A stretch of 64,000 nt of DNA, taken from Tetramitus jugosus (Eukaryota > Heterolobosea > Eutetramitea > Acrasida > Vahlkampfiidae). The stretch is taken from positions 186,001 through 250,000 of the forward strand of contig OW569382.1 in the NCBI GenBank assembly GCA_937625935.1, written 5' to 3'. This document shows, in pieces, positions 28,992 to 40,589 of this stretch. Position numbers and translations under genes: made by a program. The notes under the pieces are model-generated. The model searched no databases, was not told the origin of the DNA, and saw nothing but the letters and a program-made list of their open reading frames with translations. Each line of letters opens with the position of its first letter. Position 1 is the first letter of the stretch.

Positions 28992-31900
28992 CTACACTGC
29001 CATCAGTTCATAATCTGAATGACTCGTCTTCAGTCGAGTGACTGTTCTTTTCAATTTACTCAATCCTTGTAGTGCCTTTTTACGATCTGATACAACATTC
29101 ACAATGTGAAATCTGTATCGGAAATCTGGATGGAGCTTTTGTGCTGCATTGGCAAACTCCATTGTTCTCTGCTTGTCTTCCAACTTTTCTATTGCTGATT
29201 GAACTCTGTTCTTAAAGTTGTTGGTGTTCAAATCCGAAGTAGCTGCAGTCATCTTTTGAAGAATCGTCTATCATCAATGAATGAATTGAAAACAATAGTG
29301 TGGCATGGTGTGTTAGAACATTCTGAGTGAGAAGCAATTACAATACACACAATTAATAAACAACGTACCGGAATCAGAGGCAACAAAGAACCACCCAAGA
29401 CTGTAAACAACTGAGAATTCTTTCCACCGAAAAAGTTGACATCGAACACAGACACACCCAAGAACAATGTACACAAAACAACCAACGTAATCACCATCTG
29501 AGAGATCTTTGCCTGAGCAATGGTTTCTACGTGGGCCATTTCACACACTGAGAGGAACACACGCCATGTCATGGGCACTCTGTGCACAACAAATCTAGCT
29601 GGATATCCACGATACTTCTCCATAAATCGCTTCTCAATCTCCTCTGGTGTCAACTTGAGCATACGCGCATTCTGATTTTTCATAGAAACAAGTGTCGCTG
29701 GTTCTCTGCTCTGGAGAAGCATTTCCTTCACACCGATGAATGGCTTGTGGGTTTCCACAAGAAACGTGTAAATCGTAGTTGCTAATGTAATAAAGTATGA
29801 GTACATGGGAACTGTGCTCGTATCAACAACGAGATTGGCAATCGTAGAGAACATGAGACGTGAAATCACAACACCAATATTCAAACTAAGCAAATACAGT
29901 GTCCATATCCACACAAAATCAATCACTACAGTTCCCAGTGTAAATGTGAATGCCTCCCAGACTCTACGATACCATGCTTGTTCATACTTTTCTGATATGA
30001 GGATTGTGCTTCGCTTCGTTCTCTTCTTGAAACAACCTTTGAACATGAGTGTTTGAACGTGTTTGATCCATGTGCGGAACGGATATCTCATAAAAATGAC
30101 ACTGAGAACAATGAATCCGAGAGCAAAGCATGGCACTTCAGCGTACAAGAATGGATGAACAAATGGTCGAAACACGAAAAAGCTCACTACTCCCACACTG
30201 CCCGATATCAAGCCTCCAAATACCATTCCCATCACTAATTTGAACAGAAAGATGAATACTGCAGTGAAGCAGGAACGACCCTTTGACTTGTTCCTTGACT
30301 TTAGTTTCATTGCTGTTTTCTTGATTGAGAAACTGGTTTGGTTCATGGGACCAAGACCACTCATGTCTGTCGCCGTTGTGTATTCGTCATCATACGTTAC
30401 ATCTGCCCGGTCATTCATCTCTTGTTGAGCATTCGAGAACTTACTATTGTCGTTGTTGAGCAATAATTTGGTAGCTCTTCTTTTTCGGCTTGTTGTTGCT
30501 GATGTGGTAGGTGCAACAGTGGTACCTCCATCATTGTTATCATTCCCAGCATCATCATCGCTCGCACTGTCCTCCTCATCTTCAAAATCAAAGCTTGCTT
30601 CCAATTGATTGTCATTGAAATCATCAATTCGGTCACTCTCTTCATCATTATCAACAACAACATCCTTGTTCTCATTACTGTTGCTCACACCAGTGGCACT
30701 GGTCGTAGCCCCGTTGTTTGTTGTTGATTGTCTGCTCGCTATAGCACTCTTCACCTTCTTTACAATCTTATCATTGTCATTTTCATCAGCGTCATCGTCG
30801 TCATCATCCGAATCAGAATCATCAGAATCACTGCCATTATTAATGGCAGACATGGCTCTCATTCTGTCGAGCATCATCATCTGCTGTTCTTGCTTGTATC
30901 TGAGAACAATCATGTTACCTATAGAGAAGAGAGACTGGAATGAATCTTGATACTTTTTGTTACTGGCGACTAGAATCTTGAACAATGTACATGACAGATT
31001 GACACCAATCACCAAGAATAGCAATGGCAACTTGAGCCACAGAAAATTGGTTGCAATGTAACCACCACCAGAGTTACCACCTTCCCTCTTGCCGGCCCAT
31101 GTCAACGGTGTGAAACATGTCAGTGTAATCAAAAAGTAGAGCAACGCGTGGAAGCACAGCAGCACAAAACCTTCCCAGAATCTGAAATTGACTCGCAACT
31201 TCAATGGCAAAAGACGAGGGAATATGTTGGGAAAGAATGGAGGCTCATAGAACGAATTGGTCACCTGTAATTCACCATGCCTTGACTTTTGTTGCGAAAT
31301 CTTCTTTAGAAAATTCAACTTTCGCAGCACAAAATAGAACGTGTACGCCACAATGACATGAGTCATCATACCGAATGTTACTTGAGTGAACAACAAGTAG
31401 CCTGACATGCTCACCTTGAGTAAATTTTCAATATCGTTCTTTCCATCTCCATTGTCATCATCGTAGCTAATGGACACGGGTGCAGGTATGACTCGAGTGT
31501 AACTGTTGAGTCGAAAGTCCTTCTTTGCATAGCAATAGAAATCATCGCTCCACACTCGAATTCGATACATTTCTCCAAAACAGAGGAACCACTTGGTAGT
31601 GTCCACTGTTTTGAACACTGCTGTCGTGGCAAACAAGTTTAGTTCATACATGGATTTAAATGAATCCAAATTGATCAAACGTTCTTCACGCGTACTACCA
31701 CTACCATTCTCACCGTTCGTAGTAGTAGTAGTAGTAGTTGTATTCACTACATAGGTGAGATTGTCTCTGAGTTGTAACCGTACAAAACTCATCTTTTCAT
31801 CAATGGTACCAAATGTGAACAATCGAGTGTAGGGCAACATCCACATGAGTGTTGCATTGGCTACCAACTTGACTTCCAAGTAGTAGTGTACCACATTTTT

Positions 31901-32317
31901 GGTCGTTGGTGTACTTGGTGTTGTACCATTCTTACTACCACTACTACCAGATGAGTCATCATCATCTACATAGTGCTTGATTGTGTCATCTTGATCACTG
32001 GCCAATAGTTTCTTGATGCGCGATACAGATTGAGAAGATGATGATTCGATCCATGTCTGAGGAATAGTAATTTGAATGTGAACTACTTTGGTGACACTTG
32101 TAATGGCCAGTGTGTCCTTTAGTGATTGAATCGATGCATCTGTAAAGTACTTTGTGTGGTTGTTGAAGTGAAACAAGTGATTGCTTGTTGTTGTTGTCTC
32201 AGCAGAAGCAGCAGCAGCAGCAACACTTGCTGTGGTGAATAGTCCAACAGTGGATATCAACAACAACAACAGCAACAACAGCCATTGTTGGTTGTGGCGA
32301 ATCAAGATGGATGACAT
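28992..32317 (-). CDS. Large multipass membrane protein with signal peptide, two exons
   Basis: Exon 1 is 32317-29369 and exon 2 is 29267-28992 (intron GTACGT...ATAG), 1074 residues. Splicing turns GGSLLPLIP into LLPLIPTILQKMTAATSD and adds a basic helical C-terminal tail. The unspliced frame would instead end 6 codons into exon 2. The N-terminus has a Leu-rich signal peptide (QQWLLLLLLLLISTVGLF) and a luminal domain of about 300 residues with N-glycosylation sites. About ten membrane helices follow, interrupted by an acidic cytosolic loop of about 200 residues (SDSDDSDSDDDDDDADEND). The family is not recognised; polycystin- or GPCR-type folds cannot be confirmed by eye. Confidence 0.75.
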
Positions 32318-32618
32318 GCTTCTGTCGTTTGTTTGTGTGTGGAAAATGATGATGTTGAAAAAACAATTTTGATTGACACAATATCGCTCTTTGTTCCCGT
32401 GAAGTCGAACAGTCTATTTGTCTTTGTGTTCAGCAAAGGACTTCTGTTTTGTTGTTGTTCTCTCTGGGCGTGTTCTTTTCTTTCTTTGATGTCGAGGGGA
32501 AATTCTTCAGGGGGAGTTTTAGGAATAGGGGATAGGAATCTCCACAACACAGTTCAGCTGGCAATCACCCTTCAACCTTGTGATTGTAAGAGAAATTTTC
32601 CAAGTCTCCTTCTCCTCT
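32318..32618. promoter_or_regulatory. Upstream region of the multipass membrane protein gene
   Basis: 301 bases between the start of the membrane protein gene and the stop of the karyogamy-type gene, both on the minus strand. No gene or repeat is evident; there is a short CTTTTTCTTT-type tract. Confidence 0.25.
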
Positions 32619-34558
32619 TTATTCTTGTCGTTGGCATTTCTTTTGGTGCATGTAGGCTTCCATTCTTATACGAGCCATACTCACAACTCTCCTGCCAGCA
32701 ATGTTCTGTTCAGGGGGATGATGACGAGCTAACAAGGGGGATGAGGGAATGCTGGTCTCTAACGTCCTGTTTGGAAACTTCTTCTTTGACCGATTAGAGT
32801 CAGAGTCATTGATTTGTTCGCTGTTCATTAATTGCGAGACATGAAAGAGAATATCTTGTTGGTCTTTCTCTATTTGGTGTAGTCTGCCCGTGTTCAATTC
32901 TAGCAATTCGAGGTTCCTTCTCTTCAAATCTTTGTATCGGTACCATGAGTAGAGCATGTGAACTATGCAGACAAAGATGGATAATTTCCTGAAAAAGTAT
33001 AGGTGGGAATGTATCGTCATGCTCGTCCAGTTCTGGCTGCTTCCATATCTAATGATAGCTCTTTCAACAAACACACTAATGGTCATAATGAGAAACAAGT
33101 AAACCCTTGAATTTCTCGTGTACTTGGTTGAAGTGAGCAGAAAGCCCACTACCAGGAAAGCGAGGTAATAGAAGATGGCTTGGATCGTTATGAATTCTCC
33201 AAGAAGAGACGAGTGCAGTCGCATTACTTTGTCAATAGCTGTGTACACCCGTGAGAAACTGTCATTTACCACTTGTTGTTGCTTTCGAATACTGTCAGAA
33301 GTTTCTTGACTGACATACAGCAATTCCGTTATCGACTTTTCAGCATTCTTGAAGGACAGCTTTTGATGTTGCATTAGATCGAGCATGAACTGTTTAGCTT
33401 TTTCTTGTTGTACCAATAGATCTTCTTGCTGTTTCAACGACTCTGATATCCTCTTGCTAATGGAGTTTGCTTGCTCCTCGAATTTCTTTAGCTCTACCCC
33501 AGTTTTCTCATAGTACTCTCTTTGTTGATCACTTAGAGCTGATTGTCCATCAAGAAGTTCATTCTGAATTGTTAGAGATCGATTGGTGTACTCGCTGATC
33601 AATTTCTGGGCGGCCTTCAATTGGGTCACATCTCTATCTAAAATCTCTTGCATATTCTTTATACTATGAGAGTATTCCAAAGACTGAAGCATTGCATTGT
33701 TCATTTGCTTTGCATGTTGAGCGTACACTATCGAGAATTGTTGGTGCTGATTGTGTAAGTCTCTCTGGTTTTGACTCACTGACTCAACACCCAACTTTAA
33801 TTCATCTGTAATCTTATCTATGTGAAGAGCATGACTCAAGAATTTCTCAAAATTTTTCTTCTCTTGCTCATTTACAGTCTCTATTGATGTCTGAAGTTGT
33901 TTCTGGGATCCTATCAACTGTTCTTGGTTTTCTTGGGAATATCTCAACAGTTCCACAATGTGGGAGGCGTTATGAGATACCTGCTTGAGTACCTTTGAGA
34001 CCTGTTCGGACTCTGATACTAGTTCATGGATAAGGTTCTCTGTCTGTTCTTGAAACATCTCAGATTGAATATAAAAACACATGGAGTCGACATGAGAAAC
34101 AAATTCTGTGTAAGCGTTGAAAGCAATAGGGCTGGATAACATGTCACGCGTACATTGATACACTGTCATTTCTTCTGTACACGGATAGGGGCTCAATCCT
34201 GATTTCATAAGGTGGCAATTCGTGAAATGCACCGCCAACTTTGAACGATTAGAGTCATTTGCTTTAACGTCTCTACAATTCAACTCTAACTTCTGTATGG
34301 CTTCTTTCCAACACAAACCCCAATTTCCTTCATTCACTCTGTAATGGCTCAATTGTTCTGAAGATGAATGTTAATCCTATAATCTAGATAAACAACAATG
34401 AATTGAAGATACATACTACTGCCTTTCTCAATATTGTCTAAAACAGCAGAGTTCCAAAAGTTAAACAACCATGAATTGGATGCACTCACAGATTGGTAGA
34501 GCAAAAGAGATAGAATCAGAAAGAGGAAGGTGTTTAAGCACTGATTTGAACGATTCAT
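32619..34558 (-). CDS. GEX1/Brambleberry/KAR5-family nuclear-envelope fusion protein, two exons
   Basis: Exon 1 is 34558-34417 and exon 2 is 34357-32619 (intron GTATGT...TTCAG), 626 residues. Exon 1 supplies a signal peptide (TFLFLILSLLLYQSVSA). The joined protein has the family hallmark: GNWGLCWKEAIQKLELNC, then LAVHFTNCHLMKSGLSPYPC, CTRDMLSSPIAFNAYTEF and HVDSMCFYIQSEMFQEQTE. The conserved cysteines are all present. A long coiled coil follows, then two or three membrane helices near residues 440-540. These proteins act in fusion of nuclear envelopes at karyogamy in plants, yeast and fish. Finding it here suggests a sexual or nuclear-fusion step; that is inference. Confidence 0.88.
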
Positions 34559-34988
34559 GGTTATTGTTATGGGATGTGTTATGTGAGTGTTGTTGTTTTT
34601 TGGGTGAATGAACAACTTTTCAAAATCTTTTGTATTGGTTGAGTTGACAGTATGTGAAGGGAGAGTTGACTCTCATTGACTGATAGCAAAACACTCGTTC
34701 ACCCATCATCACTGTACTTGTTGTTTGAGCTTGAAACAATTTTGAGTCCGTACAGAATGACACTTGATGCCCCATCGGCCTACAAAACGTGGGGACAAAA
34801 AATCGAATCGTTCCCATTCTCGTGTCGAATTGCCTCAAATGAATTCATAAAGTACGCAAGTGCAGCAGAAACACCAGTGACATAACAATGAACTTGTACG
34901 AAAAGTGAAAGGAAGTGGAAGTGGATGTGGTGTGAGGTGTTGAGATGGTTGGGTGGGTGGGAGTGGATTGTTTGTGAGGAAAAAAATT
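34559..34988. other. Intergenic region left of the Harbinger element
   Basis: 430 bases. A plus-strand frame with ATG near 34757 (DAPSAYKTWGQKIESFPFSC, then ETPVT stop) is protein-like but only about 40 residues and has no partner exon. The left end of the transposon must lie here or just inside, but no terminal inverted repeat partner was found by eye. Confidence 0.3.
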
Positions 34989-35948
34989 TTATTCAACGTC
35001 TGCATATTTTTCTTGATCCATGGGATCGGTAATAAAAAAATCGACCGTCTCCATGCAGATGGCGATCGGCTGTTCTTCCTCTTTTTTTGGCATGATGGTG
35101 TAACTGTACTTCATGCCTTCATGCATGTACATACCATTCATACAGTTTTTCACATCCACACTCTTAGGAAGTTCGATTTCGATGTGGTGCGTCTTGCCTT
35201 CATCTCTTCTCTTGACAAAACGCAGCCCCTCAACCTTTGTTCGACGTTCGATGGCCATCTTCGCAATGTCCGCGGAGGGAAACGGGATCAAATTCAAATC
35301 AATAACGACAAAATAGGACTTGTTCTTTTTGAGGATTTTGACATCCTGCTTATAATGGGAGTTTGCGCGCCATTCGTAGTAGAAGAAATTGTCACTCTCC
35401 ATCACCTGATACAGCAAGTGGGCTGGCATTTCTTTCTTGAACTGCAATTGCAGTGACTCCATGTTCATCTTACTTGGTGTCCCTCCCAGTGTCACGCCAG
35501 AGTCTTGATCCTCTTCAGTAGTGACATCATCCTCAGAGTCTGAGAATAGCCTGGTTCTCTTTGTCCTTTCTTCGCGAGCCTTATCCTGAATGGCCCTACT
35601 CTGAGAGATTACGTCAAAGAATCGATCTCTCATTCCTTCGTCGGAGCGCTTCTTGATCCTTTTTTCCTCCAGAATTTCGTCATCTTCGTTGTCACTCTTC
35701 TTCTTCTGAGTACCCTTCTTGCAATAACGATAGACAGCACTTCCAATTTGCTCAGGAGATCTTTTCCAATGTGGATTGGCCTTGGACATGAGATCGCAGA
35801 TGCGCGCATCAGTTTCAGATGGATGGTTCTTCTTATGAATCCCCCAAGATATCTTCAATTCTTCAATGAGATCGTCAGACCACTTGCCTGTTTCTGAAAC
35901 ACTAGGAGAACTTGTCTTCCTTCGTCTTGTTGTTCTTGTATTTGCCAT
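34989..35948 (-). CDS. Myb/SANT-like DNA-binding protein of a PIF/Harbinger transposon
   Basis: About 319 residues from ATG 35948 (the open frame continues to 36053 with no ATG). A trihelical Myb/SANT-like domain is near the start: GKWSDDLIEELKISWGIHKK, then PHWKRSPEQIGSAVYRYCKK. Basic, acidic and a further folded region follow. PIF/Harbinger elements characteristically carry exactly such a second gene beside the transposase. The protein normally helps bring transposase to DNA and into the nucleus. It is divergent from the transposase across 95 bp. Frame is intact, so the element may be recent. Confidence 0.8.
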   Translation of the reverse strand: MANTRTTRRRKTSSPSVSETGKWSDDLIEELKISWGIHKKNHPSETDARICDLMSKANPHWKRSPEQIGSAVYRYCKKGTQKKKSDNEDDEILEEKRIKKRSDEGMRDRFFDVISQSRAIQDKAREERTKRTRLFSDSEDDVTTEEDQDSGVTLGGTPSKMNMESLQLQFKKEMPAHLLYQVMESDNFFYYEWRANSHYKQDVKILKKNKSYFVVIDLNLIPFPSADIAKMAIERRTKVEGLRFVKRRDEGKTHHIEIELPKSVDVKNCMNGMYMHEGMKYSYTIMPKKEEEQPIAICMETVDFFITDPMDQEKYADVE

Positions 35949-35965
35949 TGATGTTGTTTGTTGAT

Positions 35966-36008
35966 GCTGAAATTTGGCAAAGTTTTCCAAACTTTGCCAT
36001 TTTTCAGC
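35966..36008. repeat. Hairpin 1 between the two Harbinger genes
   Basis: Inverted repeat of 20 bases: 35966-35985 (GCTGAAATTTGGCAAAGTTT) and 35989-36008, with 18 of 20 positions complementary and a 3-base loop TCC. The inner ten pairs (GGCAAAGTTT) are perfect. It lies between the two start codons and may be a regulatory or transposase-binding site. Confidence 0.7.
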
Positions 36009-36071
36009 AGTTGCGGCTGGTTGAGTTGAGTTCAACTGAAAGTATGAACTCAACTCAACCAGCGCAACTGC
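36007..36071. repeat. Hairpin 2 between the two Harbinger genes
   Basis: Left arm 36007-36034 and right arm 36045-36071 are complementary apart from one unpaired base, separated by a 10-base loop (ACTGAAAGTA). The core is GGTTGAGTTGAGTTCA. The transposase start codon (36044-36046) sits at the loop/right-arm edge, so the stem would include the beginning of the transposase message. Confidence 0.75.
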
Positions 36072-37021
36072 ATCAACAACTGCATCAACAACTGCATCAA
36101 CAACTGCATCAACAACTGCATCAACAACTGCATCAACAACTGCATCAACAACTGCATCAACAACTTATGCTGCTTAATATGCTGGGAGAAAGATCATTTA
36201 ACATTGACGAGCGAGAATTTGCTGCAACATTTGGTCTCCATCCTGACATTGCAGATGCAATATTTTCGATTTATCTCGAGAAGCACATTGAGCCGATGCA
36301 TTTCCTTTGGGCGATGAATTATTTGAAAGAGTACAGTGTTGCGCGCGCAATGAACTGGAAGTGGAACACATCAACTACGACATTCGTATCAACAATTTGG
36401 AAAACGTTAAATACCATGCGAGAATGTCTTCCCTCATTTAATATTGATGATCGTATGGCTTTCGAACACTCACCGACAAGTATCTTCAAGAATATTTTTA
36501 TGATTGTCGATGGTACTGAATGCCGAATCAAGAGACAAAAGAGTATGTACCAACAAAGAATTTACTATTCGGGGAAGAAAAAATTTCATGCACTGAAATA
36601 CAACGTTGTTGTATCGATTGCATCTGGAGCAATAATCAGTGTTTCAGGTCCATTTCCTGGATCGACTCATGATCTCAGGATGTGGAGATTGTGGAGGGTG
36701 AAATATGACAAATACATTTTCAGTTCTGAATTGGTGATGGCAGACAAAGCATACATCTCAGATGAATTGTGCTTTTGTCCATACAAGAGCAAGAAGGGGA
36801 GGAAACTCGGATGGAAGAAGAGACTTTTCAATTACCTCCATGGGAGTGTGAGGGTCATAGTTGAACAGACCATAGGCAGGGTAAAGACATTTAACATTCT
36901 CAAGAATGTTTTCAGAGGGAGTTTATGGCGACACAAGCTCTATTTTATTGTTTGTTGCCAATTGGCAAATTTGACCATTCTTGCTTCGCCGCTGCGCCGC
37001 TCGGTCAGCAAACTGCTGTAG
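36044..37021 (+). CDS. PIF/Harbinger-type DDE transposase
   Basis: 325 residues from ATG 36044 (the frame is open from 35912 but has no earlier ATG). After a repeat-encoded QLHQ tract comes the DDE superfamily endonuclease core: first Asp in MIVDGTECRI, the motif PGSTHDLRMW, second Asp in MADKAYI, and the glutamate in VEQTIGRVKTFNIL. It cuts and rejoins DNA. The family normally makes 3-bp target duplications with short inverted ends; none was identified by eye. The frame is intact and no stop interrupts it. Confidence 0.9.
   Translation: MNSTQPAQLHQQLHQQLHQQLHQQLHQQLHQQLHQQLHQQLMLLNMLGERSFNIDEREFAATFGLHPDIADAIFSIYLEKHIEPMHFLWAMNYLKEYSVARAMNWKWNTSTTTFVSTIWKTLNTMRECLPSFNIDDRMAFEHSPTSIFKNIFMIVDGTECRIKRQKSMYQQRIYYSGKKKFHALKYNVVVSIASGAIISVSGPFPGSTHDLRMWRLWRVKYDKYIFSSELVMADKAYISDELCFCPYKSKKGRKLGWKKRLFNYLHGSVRVIVEQTIGRVKTFNILKNVFRGSLWRHKLYFIVCCQLANLTILASPLRRSVSKLL
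36065..36160 (+). repeat. 12-bp tandem repeat at the transposase 5' end
   Basis: CAACTGCATCAA repeated eight times without visible change (96 bases), encoding QLHQ each time, then CAACTT. It begins inside the right arm of hairpin 2. Unit identity suggests very recent expansion. Confidence 0.9.
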
Positions 37022-37224
37022 TTTGGAGATGGCTGGTTTTTTCAATTCGGGATGGCAAATGTCCGAACGAAAAAATAAAATGCAACACAATCGCTTTTCG
37101 TACAAGTCTATTGCACAAGAGAACACACAACAAAAAACAACACTCTCAAAAAAACACAACACCATCATCCATTAGACCTACTCTCAACAACAACAACAAG
37201 ACTTGCTTTTTTTTTTAGTATCCA

Positions 37225-38049
37225 ATGGAAGACAACAACAACGTTCACTCTCCCAATTCACCAACAACAACAGCAACAAAAAAGAGGAGGCTCTCAGTGA
37301 AAAACATGATACAAACTACGATATCTAGAGCCAATAGTCCCACAACTGCCAACAGTGTCAGACGAAAATCAACATCATCAGTCTCTGTGACTGGTCACAT
37401 ATTTAGTGGCAGTGGCATCACTCATGAAAATCGATTTGGTAACATTTGGTTCGATGGATACAATGACCATCACAATGATGATGATGATCACTATCCATCT
37501 TCATCTTTATCCTCACATCACCATCACTCCTCATCACCATCACTATCCAATCACAGTAATAGTAGTAGTGGTAGTAGGAGAAAGAGTGTGGGAAGTCATA
37601 GCAGTAGTACTCCTGCTCTCAATAAGCGCACTCATCGAAACAGTTATCATCATGATGGTAATGGTGGTGGTGGTTCTCATCATCATCATCAACAACAACA
37701 ACAACAACACTTTTCATACTCTACTCATCGTAATCGCTTCCATGATGGCAGTGATGATGAAGGTGGTGATGACTATGAAAATAATGAAAATGTGGACATT
37801 TATGACATTGATCATCGATATACATCATCATCATCCAGTTCAACAAGAACAACGAGTACACCAGACAAGAAAAAGAGATTGTCCATGATCTTTTCATCAT
37901 CATCATCATCATCTTCTTCCTCTACTTCGACTTCTCCCTTGCACTATGATTATCATAACAACAATAGTAATAGTGGCAGTAGTAGTTCGAAACCTCACTT
38001 GTTCTCCAAATTGAAAATGCTCATTCAAAACAATAACAAGGCAAAGTAA
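37225..38049 (+). CDS. Low-complexity Ser/His/Asn-rich protein with basic phospho-site-like motifs
   Basis: 274 residues, ATG 37225 just after a T-rich tract. Tracts of Ser, His, Gln and Asp alternate with repeated basic-x-Ser motifs (KKRRLSV, RRKSTSS, SRRKSVG, KKKRLSM), which resemble AGC-kinase sites; that use is inference. No folded domain is recognised. Confidence 0.5.
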   Translation: MEDNNNVHSPNSPTTTATKKRRLSVKNMIQTTISRANSPTTANSVRRKSTSSVSVTGHIFSGSGITHENRFGNIWFDGYNDHHNDDDDHYPSSSLSSHHHHSSSPSLSNHSNSSSGSRRKSVGSHSSSTPALNKRTHRNSYHHDGNGGGGSHHHHQQQQQQHFSYSTHRNRFHDGSDDEGGDDYENNENVDIYDIDHRYTSSSSSSTRTTSTPDKKKRLSMIFSSSSSSSSSSTSTSPLHYDYHNNNSNSGSSSSKPHLFSKLKMLIQNNNKAK

Positions 38050-38455
38050 GTGGATATGCATCCACTGTGCACGATGCACTTGTATGTGCATCAATCACCA
38101 CATTTAGAATTGGACGACACACATGTTGTCGTTTCACCTCCTCTGCTAGATATGGTGTTGTATGACAGCAACACATATCAGTCTCTCTATCTTTATTGTA
38201 TGCTTGTCCGGATTATTATCATCATCATCGTTATTATTGAACAATTCAATAAATATCATACACAAACTTTGATACTCCATTTTGTAGAATCGGAAGATTA
38301 AAACACCCGACGACAGTCCAACCGTCGTCGACATCCAATTACGGTTTTTTGGAACTCTAGAGTCTTCTTGAGTCACCACCAGGTCTTCTCCATCAATTGC
38401 TTTTCCGAAAATTGCGTGAAGTAAGAATTTAGAAACAATTAGAGATTGACAAGAC
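38050..38455. other. Intergenic region, no gene seen
   Basis: 406 bases between the low-complexity gene and the TPR/IQ gene. It contains a short ATT/ATC repeat stretch (about 38213-38237) and ordinary AT-rich sequence. No motif-bearing frame was found. Confidence 0.3.
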
Positions 38456-40438
38456 ATGAGTGCACGGCATTCCTCGACAATGATAAAGCTCACTGAGCAG
38501 TTTCCAAGTGGCCTACCGTCAAACTTGAGACCCATTTGGATTGAATCCTATATCGTCATTGTACCTAGTGAGAGCATATGGCAAGAACAGAACGAAATGA
38601 ACGAATCCATCATGGCCAGAGCGTCCATCACTGCCTCTGTTGTTGTGCCAGAGAATAATAACTCTCATGGGGAATCAGCACCACAAGACAGAGGCACACA
38701 GCATCTCAAGCATCCCAACAGTGCCAGTCCGACTCGAAGATTAACAATACGTTCTCAACAAGATGTTAGCAACAGCAAACCTTGGACGCACGAGCAGGAG
38801 AAACAAGTAAAAGCAGTCAGTCAGTTGAATGAAACACTAGGACTCATGAAACACAGTGCAAGAGCAGCATGGGAGAGAGGAGATTGGACAGAAGTGTTGA
38901 GTTTGTTGGAGAAGTACTCGGATATCAAGTCATATGTCTACGGAAAAGGGCACTCGGAGTCTGTTCAGGCCAAGACCTTACATGTAATAATGATGTCAAA
39001 CTATGCTTCAGAATTATCGATCAAAGGTAGGATCTGTTCCCTTATTTATTTATTGTTGCCTCTCAAGTAACTTAAAGTTGAATGGTGTGTGTGTATTTCA
39101 GGAGATTTGACCAGAGCGTTCGCAGTATTCAAGAATGTTGAAACAATGACCTCTGACATTGAAGTTGAAAAATCGAAGGTGTTCCTTTATTCTATCCTGT
39201 ACAACAACTTAGCAAATTATTTTTACAAAAGAAAGAAGTGGAATGTTGCGGCTCGGTATGCAAAAGATGCATACAAGAATTGGCGAAAAATGAATACTGT
39301 GCAACATACTCTCTATTTCTTGCTGAAGTGTGGAACTGCATCGTGTCTGGCTGGAAAATACCAAGATGCAGATGACTATCTTTCGAATGGGTTGTTAGTA
39401 CGTGCAGAGTTGGAGAATTTAGTAGGCAAAGGAGACTTGCCTCTCTATGAAATGTCGATGAAACTACCTCCTTCCTTCACGATGACAGCTCAAGAGATAG
39501 TGATTTGCATTGACGCGATATCTCAATTTAATGTGGCAGTTGTCCATGCAGCCAATCGACAGTATCTCAAGGCAGAAAAGCAGTGTCAAAAATGTATTGA
39601 TCTGTTTGTTGAAGTTTTTGATCCTGCTCATCCATGGTTAAAACATGTTCGAAAAGCTTATGACGTTCTCCTCCAAAAAACCCAGAGGCTATCGTTCGAT
39701 AACTTTAAAATCAAATCAGATATACACGTCCACAGAGGATACTTCAATTCAATGGCTCGACCTGTGAGAGATTCAATGATTCAGTCACTATCAGAAAAGG
39801 AGAAGGTATCTCTTGTATCCACAGTTGACTCGAATCAACACAACAATTCCTTATCCAGACATAAGAGACTCCAATTTATCTTCCCATTTCTGAAAAATGA
39901 AACTGTTACTTCTCTGTTTACCCCTGATAAGAGCTCTGGAACGAGTAAGAACGAAGGAGGAACGAAAAGGGTAGGAGAACGGAAATCTTCAGTGTCCACG
40001 GCTTTGAACGACGCCAGATCGGGTGTGATGAATACTCAAAAGACCAAGAACGTTAAAAACACAATAATTCTACCCCCTGTAGTATCTCCTATTCAATCTC
40101 CCTCATCCCAATCCAGAATAGAAATGAACACAACAAAGGAGAGTATGTTCGAAAGTGGCTCGATCGAGGAAACAAGTGATAAGGTAGTGAAAGAGGAAGG
40201 ATTGATAGCAGAGACCACAAATCAGAATGAAGAACATTTGCAAGGTCAAAAGAAAGCTCAAGAACAGACCAAAGTTGAGAAAGAGTTATTCAACAAGTCA
40301 GCGACTGTTATTCAGAAAAGCTATAGGAAAAGGTTAGCTCGAAAAGACGTGACAAAGGTTTCAAAGGAGATGGAAGAATCAAAGGACAAGGGAGTGACTA
40401 CGAACAAAGATTCAATGGATCATCTTAAACGATTGTAA
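38456..40438 (+). CDS. Helical-repeat protein with C-terminal IQ motif, two exons
   Basis: Exon 1 is 38456-39026 and exon 2 is 39102-40438 (intron GTAGGA...TTCAG), 635 residues. The join gives ELSIKGDLTRAFAVFKN. The middle is TPR-like: AWERGDWTEVLSLLEKY, then ILYNNLANYFYKRKKWNVAA, and FNVAVVHAANRQYLKAEKQC. Near the C-terminus SATVIQKSYRKRLARKD is a clear IQ motif, so calmodulin or a related light chain probably binds. The linker between them is polar and charged. Cilium- or cytoskeleton-linked TPR-IQ proteins look like this, but the exact family is not recognised. Confidence 0.75.
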
Positions 40439-40589
40439 AGTGGTTCCACGTGTGAAAAGTCTCTGGATTGTATTGCTCGTCCTTTGTTTTTTGCACACAA
40501 CTGAATTGCATCTCAACGTCAAAACAAGTTCTCCACACCAACAACCAAAAAAACACATAAAAAACCGCACACACAAGACACGCAATTTT

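Noticed and set aside
34676-34885. Small plus-strand gene left of the Harbinger element
   Set aside because: Open and protein-like near its end, but the only ATG leaves about 40 residues, with no homologous motif or partner exon.
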